Of a stretch of 64,000 nucleotides of DNA, positions 13,536 to 25,766 are shown in pieces. The DNA comes from Anadara kagoshimensis (Eukaryota > Mollusca > Bivalvia > Arcoida > Arcidae): contig CM037857.1 of assembly GCA_021292105.1 (NCBI GenBank), forward strand, positions 31,176,365 to 31,240,364. The letters are read 5' to 3'. Numbering within the stretch: position 1 is the stretch's first letter; each line of letters opens with the position of its first letter. The notes under the pieces are model-generated. The model was not told the origin of the DNA, searched no databases, and saw only the letters and a list, made by a program, of their open reading frames with translations. The translations under genes were made by a program, and so were the position numbers.

Positions 13536-16500
13536 TCAAAAACACATTCATTATGTAAGTTTATATTGTATATATGTATAGATGTTAGAGTATTGTTAAA
13601 ATATGATGAATGTGAATAAAAAAAAATAAATATAAAAAAAAAAGATTTGAAGTTCATACATGAACAGTGTTTATTTTAAACCTTACTCGCTATGTCAACA
13701 AAATAAACATGTGTGTTCCCTATATATAGATAAACTCGTTTATGATAAATATTTAAATTAAAGGTCAAAGAGACAGGTCAATGTTGTTTGCTGATATATA
13801 TAATGTCAATATTGTGACATATATGCATTTGAAAACACAGTATTGAAAACTTCAAAGGGTCATAAATCCATAAATAATATGTGCATCTCCTATAGTCAGT
13901 CTGTGGTGTTTTGGCAGAGTGTTTATAATATCAATGTTGTTACAAATGAAAGCTTGAATATACCAGATGATAACACAGTGTAACAGGAAAGAGAAAAAAT
14001 GCAGGGTCGGACTGGGGATCAAACCCGGGACCTCCCGCACTATAGGCGAGTGCTCTACCACTGAGCTACCCAGACCACTACACACAGTATTAATACTTAT
14101 TTGTGTTGATTAAACTCGCCCATGTTTATAAACACTCTGTCAAAATATTGCGGACAAACTAAATCACTGTTGATACTGTTTGTCAAGTTTTAAAATCGAC
14201 AAAACAGTAATCAACAGTAGACAGATACGCTGCTTACTTTCATAAAGTCGTTGTAGTTTTTTGTCTGTCTCATCAGGTTTGGTGTTTTCTTGCCATTTTG
14301 TCAACTCTTCTCTGATCAAGGTGAGAGCATCAATAACTCTGGCATCACCATGCACTATCAGGCTTTTGTTGAAAATCTGTAAAACAAAAAATAATGATCA
14401 ATTGAAATCAGTTTACGATGTCCTGTGTCAGGGTAGACCTGTCACACTAAAGAACTTTCCATGGTTTGACATTGTTTTTTTCAACAGTACCCCACAGCGA
14501 TAGTAGTTGTTTGAAATCACTAACCCTGTTGGAATTTGAATATCTAAGGCATGTTTTTAGGTCTAAAAAGCTCTGTATTGAGTTTATGAATGTCTGACCA
14601 ATTTTTACTAGCCACGGGCTAGCGGGCCTGCTTTCCCTGCATATTGCCCTGAGAACACTACAATAATATCAGCTTCTTCACTTAAGCTGGTGGCATCTCA
14701 ATGTAAGTGAAATATTCTTGACTTGGACATATAACCCCAATTAATCAACCGACAATAAACACATAAACATGTTTCTTAATGTTTAACTGCGAAAGTTTCT
14801 ACTCGTGAATATTTCTCAAAAATAAAGTTACTATATAACATACATCTAGATAATTCCGACATGTGATGAAAAATCTTCTTGCAGTCTGGTCATCAATTTT
14901 TGCCATCTCTTTCCATAGTCCACTTATCCACTGAGTGTACTGGTCTGCTCCACGTTCTGCTGGTGGCTTTAGGACATTCTCGGCATTTGGAAGAGCCTTT
15001 GCATCTACCAAATGAAAGCAGTATCAACTATTTCGATACAATAAAAAATTTAAAACGAAGCCCTGGGGGCTCTATTTTAGCTTCATTATAAGGTGACTTT
15101 GTAACATTGTTATATATAGATTTATATAGAGAAGCGGCCAGGCCCAATATTTGTCTTCATGCTATCCATGTATTTGGTGTAAGCATAGAAAGGAAAACAA
15201 AACGTGGCCAACTTGATAAGTGACGGGGCATAATATGTGAGTGATATTTTGGCAGAGTGTTTATAAACATGGGCGAGTCTATTATATACAAAAAGGTATT
15301 AATACCATGTTATTGTATATATGTAATATGTAGTATATTAATGTCTTTAATTATCATGTTCATGCATTCAGAGCTGCCAACTGACCCGCAACTCGCAGGT
15401 CTATCCCGCATTTACACATGAATTCCTGCTGACCCGCCAAGAAGTGGACTGACCCACAATTAAGCATACAGTTTGAGGAGTTGCATTATTCATTCATTAC
15501 CACTCAAATCACAGCGTATTTGAGTTATTACATGGGTGGACTAAGGGTCTAATAGGGACTATTTTTGTGCCAGTAGTGGTTGAAAAAAATCACATTTGTG
15601 ACGTGCATATAACATGTATAATGTATCCATTTTTCTGTGAAATTACACAACAGCACACCATTTTGAATCTGTTTATTCCCCCCTCCCCCAGTCTGAGTGG
15701 TGCAACCAGCTTAGTGTGCAATACAGCTTAGATCTCAGACAGACCCGCAATTGCACAAAATAGGGTTGGCAGCTCTGCATTCATCTATCAAAACTACCTT
15801 TATAAATGATTCCTTTTTACATTACATGTATACATGTTATATAGACTCTTACATGTTTATAAACTTATAAAACACTGTCAAGACATTGCTGACAAACTTT
15901 AGCTCAGTTGCTAAAGTCGGATACTGTGGCCTGCTAGCACTGGGAAAGACAACACTCTTGGGTTCAATTTCTTGCTTTGCCTGAGGCATTCTTCACTTTT
16001 CTTATGAAACCAATCTAAACATAATTATGTTTCTATATAAGTCATGATTATATGACCTTTATACTCATTATGTCATTAATTACAATTGTGTGAGCGAAAT
16101 ATCAAACAGTGAGAGAGAAAGAGGGAGATCGAGAGAGATTGATTAAATGAACAGGGTTTTATGTCCCAGTCAAGAATATTTCACTTATATCGAGACATCA
16201 CTAGCTATAGGGCCATTTTTGCATATGGATGTTTATTTCTAAGTACCGAGTGCTTGTCAAAAGAACAGTCACTACCTATTTTAAACTCTTGGTCAGGGCC
16301 CCGGCCAGTGTTTGATCCCATAACCTCTCACATACAGAGCAGGCACTCCATAGTGGTGCAATAGAGAAATAAAGATTAAGAATTACTATTATAAACATGT
16401 ATTTACATTCCGATTTACTCATATACTTTTCAACTGTCTCCATTATTTTCCTCAAAACTCTTCCAAAGTAATCCTTCGTTCTTCCATAGACTTTAACCAC

Positions 16501-19500
16501 ATCTAGAAGGATAAATGTTAGATGTGAAAGGCATTACAAAATTTCATATCTTCATTATAATTTTTTTTTCCAGATTTTCTGATTATTTTACTAAAACTTT
16601 TCATATCTCTACATCAAACCCTGAGGGCTCCGCCCGATATGGAATTTACTGACCCTGTATAAACCATATTAGGTCACCAATAGACTGTGTAAATTAAAGA
16701 GTAAAAAAAATCAGGAAAACCAAGTTTTAATACATGTATATATACAGGTTATAGAGAAATGGATATCTGAAAGTGTTACTTATATTCATGATATTTTTAA
16801 TAAAAAGAAAAAAAAGTGAATTACAAGTATAAAATATTTGTGGCAGGCTAAACATGATTGTTGACTAGTGCCGCCAGTATACAGTATTTTATTAAGATTG
16901 GAGATGTCCCAAGTATGAGTAACGTTTCTACTGTTTCCCTTTCATGTTCTATATTTGAAAAAAGGACTCATAAATATTAACCCACCTTCCTCTGGGATGT
17001 TGACATGCTTGCTGAGTTCTTGTCTCTCATCTCTCACTGTTGCTAGTTCGTCTGCATCTAAATTTGCCATTATTTTCTTCACCCACTCTTTAGCTGTTCC
17101 TAAGTGTTTAGCTTTTCCGACACCAACAGAAGCTGTCAAACCAACAACCTGTAAGAAAAATGTTTAATTCTAACATATTTAATAAAGTAAAACCTGACAA
17201 TTCTCCATTTCTTGACCACAAAAAGATAGCTTTTAATTTTCAGATAAAATAGGATATTTTAAAAAAACCTCACAAACTTCTGAAAGTTTTTATACAAAAC
17301 CTGCAAAAGTATTTTTTAACAAAGTGGGATAACTCTTTTTATCTCTGACTAGATATAACTAACTCATGAAATCCAATTTTCACTTTTGCTGAATTTAGAA
17401 AGAGACAGAATTAATCCCCCCCCCCCCCCCCCAAAAAAAGGGCCATTTGGCAAATTTTTATAAATCAAGGGGAAAAAAACAGAAAAAAAACTTGCAATTG
17501 AGTATAATCTGTAGTGATGTAATTCAAGATTATACTTCTAATGTCCAAATTTCTCAGATTTATGTAAAAAATAAAATAAATTTACTATTTAAACATTTAA
17601 AGTATTTACAGATTTATGAAAAATGTAAAAATAAATAAATTCTGATTTCTAATATGGTAGAGTTCAGTTGAGTAATTTTGATTAAAGTCCCAGTCAAGAA
17701 TATTTCACTCACATCGAGACGTCGCCAGCTATAGGCGAAGGTGCAGAAATTCTGCCAGTGCATTGAGCTGATGGCATTATACAGTAGGGTTTTTTATCCT
17801 GCTAAGCCTTCTGTGAACTTTATTTATTTATTTTAAGTTCCCTACTGAACCTTTGCAAAAGAACACTCACTACCCACTTTCAAGTCTTGGTTCAGACCCA
17901 GTCAGGGTTCAAACCCATGACCTCCCACTTACAGAGTGAGCACTCTACCAAAAGAGCTACTGCAGTGGTAAAAAATACTACTGTACAGGAAACATTCTCT
18001 GGAAAAAAATATTTGCGATTTTCATGGTGACTCTTGTATCTTCTCTGCAATTTTTTTTTTATATCTCTTAATTTTAATTTCCCTACAGTTGGAACAATGA
18101 AAAATTTCTTACCACAAAATAGTTTAGAAGTTCAAACCCATGAAAGTTTCCAATGCTATGTTTCTGTTTACCTGACCAGAATTTGAACCAATGACCTACC
18201 ACATATGTTAAAAGCAAGCAATCTACCAACTGAGCCACCACATTGGTAATGGGTGGCGTGGAGTAGAGTGAAGTAATATAATTTAACTGCCCAATCAGGA
18301 GTACTTCACTTGTATGAAGGCAGTCAGTTCTGGGATGTTGGAGGAAACCACAATACCCAGAGCAAATAATGGACCTTCCTTAAAAGAGCAGACAAAAAAT
18401 GTCAACCCCTAAATTATTGTTGAATTTGGTAGGGGGGGGGGGGGGCACAAGCAATTCCCTGCAGAAGGCCAGCTGTGTCCATCTCTGAATCATGCTTTAT
18501 ATCCATATATTGCTGCATGATGACACTCGAGTCTTAGACCAAGCTAGAGTTTGAAACCCTAAATTACTGGATAATTTGGTTAGGGGAGGTAATTGACATA
18601 TCGCTGACCACGCCCACAATGTTCCCACAAAGGTCTGACATGCTTGAAATCCATGCAAAAATAATGAATACTCGGCCTGAATTGCGCCGTTTAATGACGC
18701 CACTGACACTCATACGTCATTAGTTGCTGTCACGCTGCTTTGGTACTGTGATGGCGGCCTTTGTCGGAACACTGTGGGCATGGCCGGCGATCTGTCAATT
18801 CCCTGCGGAAGGCCAGCTTTATCCGTCTCTGGATCATGCTTTTTATTCATATATTGCTGCATAATGACACTCAAGACTTAGACCAAGCTAGGGTTTGAAA
18901 CCTTAAATTTAGTAAGGGGAGGTAATTACCTGTGGTAGGCCAGCTTTGTCCGTCTCTGGATCATGCTTTATATCCATGTATCGCTGCATGATCTGATTAA
19001 ATGGATGTTTATAAGCAGTATGATGACACTCATCAAATACCATGAGGGTGAAGTCCTGTATCCGCACATCTCCATTTGCTAATGAGTTGACTAGAATCAT
19101 GGCCGTCACAACAAGTATGTCCCTTCTACATGGCAAAAAAAACAATGGCAATTTACAAAAGATGAAATATCAATATATGGGTATATATAAAAAGATTTGT
19201 TGTTGGACCATTTTTATTTACAAAAACAATTAAATTATTATTATTATCAATTCAATGTCGCATTCAGAATGAGTTATTCCTGTGCTCCAGGGTAACATTT
19301 TAATATTAAATGCGCAGATAAATACAAATTCAGTTGTCCAAATTAAAGGTACCAATTTATGCATCAAACACCTTTAATAAAAAGAAAAGTTTATGTTTAC
19401 ATTGGAAACCAAAATACTAGTATCAGCTGCTACCGTAACAGGTGTAAAGTTTGCACTGACTGAGTAGAAGGACAAGGTTAAAAATTATATTTTGGAATGG

Positions 19501-22500
19501 ACAGTCCAGGACATTTTGCCTTTATTTTAGACAAGTTTTGCAAAATATTACCGTACTTCATAGTTTTGGAGAATTACTTCCAAGGAGAAGTGTCTAGGTA
19601 GATGGAAGGACGGACAGAGGTGCCAATTTACAATGAAATACCCCTGTTTCTTTGAAAGGTGATGGACAATATATGGTGTACTCACTTATCTAACCATTCA
19701 GACAGTAACTGAAAATTTTCTGTTCTCTGTGAGTCACCCGTAATGAGCTTGACCGCTTCATGTAAATGTTTCATACAGACTTTGGACTGTTGGTCTGCTA
19801 ATGCATTCTGCTCAACAATAAAAGCAACTTTGGCTATTTTCTTCCCTTTCATCTTTCTGAAATGTTCCTGTCAAAAAATACAAAAAATATACACCATAGA
19901 TCCTCATTCGAATGTAACGTAACAGTATGTAACGCCAAATTCTGACTGAACGAATGGTGACAAAGAATCTGTTTCATTTTCAGCATCTCTCAATTTATCA
20001 TCAAAGCAATTGATAAAATCAAAATCTGAGTGAACGAATGGTAACATCAAATCTATGTTTCATAAAAGGTCTCCGTCAATTTATCATCAAGTTAATAATG
20101 CCAAAATCTGACTGAAACAGTGCTCATTCTATATAGGCCCACAGGGTCATAGATCCCTTACTTTACCAAGTGGCCCCATTGTTGGTACCTTACTGGGCCA
20201 TATTTAACATTACTGTGGATCACTTTTATTTCGCGAGAGATTTATTTTCCCATAAATTTGCGACTCATCTCATTCGCGAATTCAAATATCATGCAAATAT
20301 ATCCAGAACTCAGATGTTTCTATGTTGACATACATATGTTGTATTCGATAAGATTCCAAACGCGAATTCAAGTATTCCAAATAAGGCCAAGACAGTCTTG
20401 AAAAATAAGTAATCTACAGTACTTACATGAATGCAATAAAATAATGTTATAGTGTTTTAAATGAAAGGTTTTTGAAAATGGCCCCATTAAAAAATCCTAG
20501 ATAGAACACTACTGAACAATCTTATATGTTTCATTATATCTCTCCTTTGATTTATCTTCAAAATAGTTTATAACAATCAACTCTGACAGAACCAGTCTTC
20601 ATTTCAGAAGGGGCCATGGAGCCATACATCCCTTATTTTGCCAAATGGCCAAATTTTGATACCTTACTGGGCCATATTTAACATCAAATTAATGCAAAAA
20701 TGATGCTAAAGTGTTTTAAATTTAAGTTTTTTAAAGGGCCCCCTCTAACAAATTCTAAATTGAATACTGCTGAACAAATGGTGGCAAACTAATATGTTTC
20801 ATTATAAGTTCCCCATGATTTATCATCAAAACAGTTTGTAACACCAAAATCTGACTAAACAAATAACGGCATTAAATCTATGTTCCACTGATATTAAATA
20901 CCTCTATTATCTTCAAGGCAACATGTGTTTTTCCACTTCCTGTGGGTGCCACTATGATACTGTTTTTGCCTTCCAAAGCAGGTCGTGCCAATTCTACCTG
21001 ATAACTTCTTAACTCAAACGGTTCTTTGTCGCCCTGATTTTCTGGCCGTTGATTGTCAGCTCTGGAATACTTATCTGGGTAAAAAATCAAAAAAAATTTT
21101 AAAAAATATATATTTTCCAATAATATGATATCAATGATAAATTGAGAATGGTTCTTTGTTGCCCTGATTCTCTGGCCGTTGATTGTCAGCTCTGGAATAC
21201 TTATCTGGGTAAAAAATCAAAAATATTTTTAAAAATATATATTTTCAAACAATATGATATCACTGATAAATTGAGTATAGTTGTTGCAAATTGCAGCTTT
21301 TAATTCCACAAAAGAGAACTGAGCATAATGTAACTCAATAAGTTTGCCAATTTACTTATCGCAACAATATTTTGAAGACCAAAAATCTCTTTCTTCTATA
21401 GTTTTCTTTATGACTCTCCCATCAATTAATTGCTAAACTCTTTTATATTGCCAGTATTTGATTGAACAAATTATGGTGACAATGAATTGAGGATTAAGTA
21501 TACTGGAAAATCTTGTATTCATGGAGGGATTATTTGTCATTATTTTTGTGGGTTAGTAAATATATCAAATTTAATGACACTGATCTTTTTATTAAGTCAA
21601 AGATTAATCCAATAACAGAAGTTCCTGTGAGGCATGAATTTTTACAGCCGTAACTTTAGAATGTTAGTACACTTGTCTGCAATGTAACTACTGACTGGTA
21701 GCTCAGTTGGTCGATTGCTTGCTCTGTAAGTGGGCGGTCATGGGTTTGAACCATAACCTGGTCTGACCCAAGACTTGAAAAAGTGGTAGTGATTATTCTT
21801 TCGATAAGCACTGAGCATGAGGAAATGAGTCACATTTCTTTTGAATGGGAACTTAAAATAAACAAGGCCCGGTGTCATGGTAGGTGTGGAATGATAAAGA
21901 TCCCTGCTGTATAATTTAATCAGTGCAATGCACAGGAAAATTTTCTGTACCCTCGCCTAAAGCTGGCCATTTCTCAATGTAAGTAAAATATTCTTGACTG
22001 GGACGTTAAGCACCATTACTCAACTCTCAACTCAACTTGTCTGCAATGTGACAGATAAGCATTGGTGACTACTCAGTCCATTATACTAGTAACTGATTGA
22101 ACCAGTAGAAGCCAAAGACAAAAAACCTCTTTCAGACTTCATGGACTTGCAGTTGACTGGGATTGAACCCTTTGGCATGATACAGATATTAATTTGAAGG
22201 CAAATGCCTTAACCACTCAGCCAAAGTGGCACAAAAGAGACTGAAAGTTAAAGCTGACAAAGAGTTAGAGCTCAAAATATTTTCAAATGAATAATTTCTG
22301 CTGACGGACTAAGCATACAGGAGAATATCAGAAACTCAGTATGCAATACTTTTGTATTGTCAGAAATATACTACTGTCTAAATTTGCTGTTAGTTAAAAT
22401 ATGAAAAATCTTCAAAAACCGAGGTATACATGCTCATGCAAAGTATTTTCTTTATTTTAGCTAAATTGGGTTAAATATATTTTGGTCCCTTTGGATATTT

Positions 22501-25500
22501 TTTCAACCCCTTAAAAATGTTGATTTCACAAGCACTACTAATGAGGAATTGTATTCCGAGACTGTCGCCTAGTGCTGTAAAATTAACACTGGTAAAATGT
22601 GTGAAATAATACCTTCTCTCTTGATATTAGGTTCCAGTGGACTATTGTTTGGAAACTCTCGGTCTATACTCTCACAAAGGTTATCCACAACATTTGTATC
22701 CAGTTGCACTCCAATGGATTTATTGTCATACATATGTGACTTCTCAATACTGCTATCCTGTGGTAAACTCTGCGATGTTGGTGGTACATTTTGACTTCCT
22801 AACTTATTCATAGAACTAGTTGAACCAGAATGGCTTAGCAGGTTAACATTGGTATCAGAAAAATTACTTGAAGATTGAGCTATTTGTTTCAAATGTGTTA
22901 TTTCATCATCATCATCTTCATCTGCATTTCCTGTAGAAACTGACTTCTTGGTTGTTTCAATGTTATTCATGTTTTCAGCGCCCTCAACTACTCGTTCCTG
23001 TATAGGCTTGTGGTGAGCATCAAAAGCTCTATCCATCATTGAACCACCTTTAGGATTGAGATCTGATGAAGACATGCTAGATAAAGAAGACAAGCTGAGG
23101 TCTTTATAGGTTTGGTTAAATTCGTCATCAATGCTTAAAGGTGTAACATTTGGTGCATTTAAATCATTATTTTGATAGGCTGATCCAGCGGCTGAAAATA
23201 CACAAATCATCAACATATTAAATTTAATGACAAGAACTAATTGACAGAATGCTGGCTACGCCCACAATGTTCCAACAAAGGCATGCATGCTTGAATTACA
23301 CACAAAACGAATGAAAATCAGCCTGAATTGTGCCATTTAATGATGTCACTAACAGTACTAGTACATCATCAGTTGCAGTGGTGCTGCTTTGGTACTGTGA
23401 ATGGCAAAGTAGCTCAGTGGGTACAGCATCCCATTAGTAATGGGAAGATCCTGGGTTCGAGTCCTGGTTTGGCCACTGCATTTTTCCCCTTTTCTGTTGC
23501 ATTTGGTGGCTCGTCTAACCCTGGGAAGTAGCTGACAAACAGCTTGGTCACAGGGTGGTAGTTTGTGGTTTTTTAACTCCCTTGAATCGAAAAAGGAAGG
23601 AGGGAATGTGGGGTGCTGGTAGGTTGAATTAATTCATACAACTTCAATGAAAAATACAAAGGGAGCTTATGAAAATTCTATTAAAGTTACAAAGGGCAAA
23701 TAATTCTGTACAATCACTATGAATTAAAAACTGTCAAAATTAAATTATTTCCGCTGCTCAGAGGAGAATCAGTTTTCAAAAGTAATGCTGTATTACAACC
23801 GGTACCTTGTAAAGTATTTTCTCTAATGGAACCATAACTTGAATCTTGATGACTTGAATATGACTTCTTATGAAAGCTGCTGCCATCATCTCTGCCTGAA
23901 GCCTCTGTCCTCTGCATCTGAATCTCTGCAAAAATAAAAGAAATAATTAAAATAAAGGTTATTACAATTATGAAGATAACATTTTCTTCAGTCAAAACAT
24001 TCATGTCCATTAGCCAGTGATTTTGTTAAATTTCTTAAAAACTACCTTTTGCCTTTTAAATTGGGAAAATTTGAAGGTCCCAAAAACATCAAACTGCATT
24101 ATGAATTCCAACAATTTTTTATTGGTTGGGTCTGATATGGCATATGACATGAATTTCACTGTTTATCATATACTTAAACTGTTTCCATTTAGAACAAATG
24201 CATGCATTACAGACATTCATCCAGATTATGACACACAATTAAACTTAGCCTCAATGGGACAAAAAATGCATTCCTCCAAATAATTCCAGTCACAAAATTC
24301 AAATAACATTCATCCTCAGGTGAACCTTTGTAATGCATATATGCCATGGGATGATTTTCAATGATATAGTTATACAAATGTATATCTATTTGGTTAAAGT
24401 AGCCTGATATCGATAGTGATACGACTTTTCTAACCGAGCACATGTGGTCGGTGATACTGATTACGTCATTTTAGTCCTAACTGAGTAAACAAAACAACAT
24501 ATTTACTACAAAGTATATGATAAAATATGTTATATACTTACTTTCGAGATAATCTTGATCCAGTTCTTTAGCTAAATGGAAATATCCTTCAGTGTCCATT
24601 AATGTTTGAAGAAATATGTAATACCAGTTGCTACGGTGACGAGGAATGCAGTCTAATAGCACCATAGTTGCTTGTATATACCCTTCATTTTTCTCGGCAC
24701 ATCTAATTCGTTGACAATCTTCATCATTTAAAACATCCCTAGCATAAAGGTCCATAATTAACTCTGAAGGAATTATTTTTTTATTTAATGTCTGTGAAAA
24801 CAAATGGATAATCCTGTAGTGTCCCTCATGATCCTGCTCGGCCAACTTTCCAGACAGAACATCTAAAATTATCTTGTAACCTACAATGGAAACAAAAAAA
24901 TTCAAAAAATTAGGATTCCCCACCAGAAGGTATTTTTTGGCGATTTGCATTGATGTTCAAGGGGCAATAAGTCCCAGGAAATGTGTAAAGGAAACGAAGT
25001 CACTTTAATGATATGTGCATCTGCTATCAAGTTTCATGAAATACTTCTTTACAGTTTCTGAGAAATACTACTGATGTATGAAAGGAGGGACAGAAACTCA
25101 AATTTAATATTCACTCTTTCCTTGAAAGTTTGAGGATAAAAATAGAATGAAATAAATGGATTTATGCTTCCAATGTTCTATAAGGACTGCATTTTCAAGA
25201 GTCAAAATTTTTAGACTTAATATTTTGATGGTTTTTTTCATCTGTGTAGGAACTTACATATTTTACTAATTACTTATAGTAAGTAAACAGATCACAAAAT
25301 ATTTTCCTATTTTCATTTTTCATGCACATTAGTATATCCTGTTTTTAGTAAATATTTTAATTTATTTATGTATTTATGTTTGTCTGTGGTGTGTGTGGGG
25401 GGAAGTGGTCAGTTACATTATGATCCATGTCACTAGACCACTATGGTAGCTTAGTTGGTAGCATTCTCGCTAAGTATGTGGGAGCCTATGGGTTCAAATC

Positions 25501-25732
25501 CAAGCCGGGTCTGACCAAGACTTGAAAAAAGGTAGTGACTGTTTTTTTGCCAAACACTCAGCATTTAAAAATAAAAGTCACAGTCTCCTTCAGACTTAAA
25601 GACTTTAAAACCAATGTCCCATGTCATGGCAGACATGGCACATTAACGAACCCTCCCTGCACATTGCCCTAACCAATAGCTGGTGACATCTTGATATGAG
25701 TGAAATATTCTTGACTGAGACGTACCGGTAAA

Positions 25733-25766
<34 letters not shown>

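Larger units (their letters stand above)
8172..13642 (+). mobile_element. 5'-truncated L1-like non-LTR retrotransposon with 12-bp target duplication
   Basis: The insertion is bounded by AGATTTGAAGTT at 8160-8171 and 13643-13654. It keeps the end of an APE-type endonuclease (GDFN at about 8241), a reverse transcriptase, a CxxC...H...C C-terminal segment, a 3' UTR with TC-rich and TTAC simple repeats, AATAAA signals and an A-rich tail. Antisense to the receptor gene in whose intron it sits. Net of a nested element (11103-12986) it is ~3.6 kb. Dead: frameshifts near 8290, 9888 and 10352 and a stop at 8698. Confidence 0.88.
8076..13800. repeat. Inverted flanking sequence around the LINE (host MITE)
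   Basis: GCAAACAACATTGACCTGTC at 8076 is matched in inverted orientation by GACAGGTCAATGTTGTTTGC near 13771-13790, with the similarity continuing inward (TTTGACCTTT). The LINE therefore appears to have landed inside an older inverted-repeat element. Confidence 0.6.

Noticed and set aside
14005-14080. Functional tRNA gene on the minus strand.
   Set aside because: A and B boxes and arms are good, but the acceptor stem has mismatches and the sequence lies inside a MITE; more likely tRNA-derived repeat. A covariance-model scan (tRNAscan-SE) would decide.
18497-18709. 70-codon minus-strand frame downstream of RLR exon 8.
   Set aside because: It runs through an eroded exon copy and a MITE, out of the receptor's frame.
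23402-23475. tRNA-Thr(AGT) gene.
   Set aside because: Poor acceptor pairing and repeat context in a receptor intron; treated as a SINE head.
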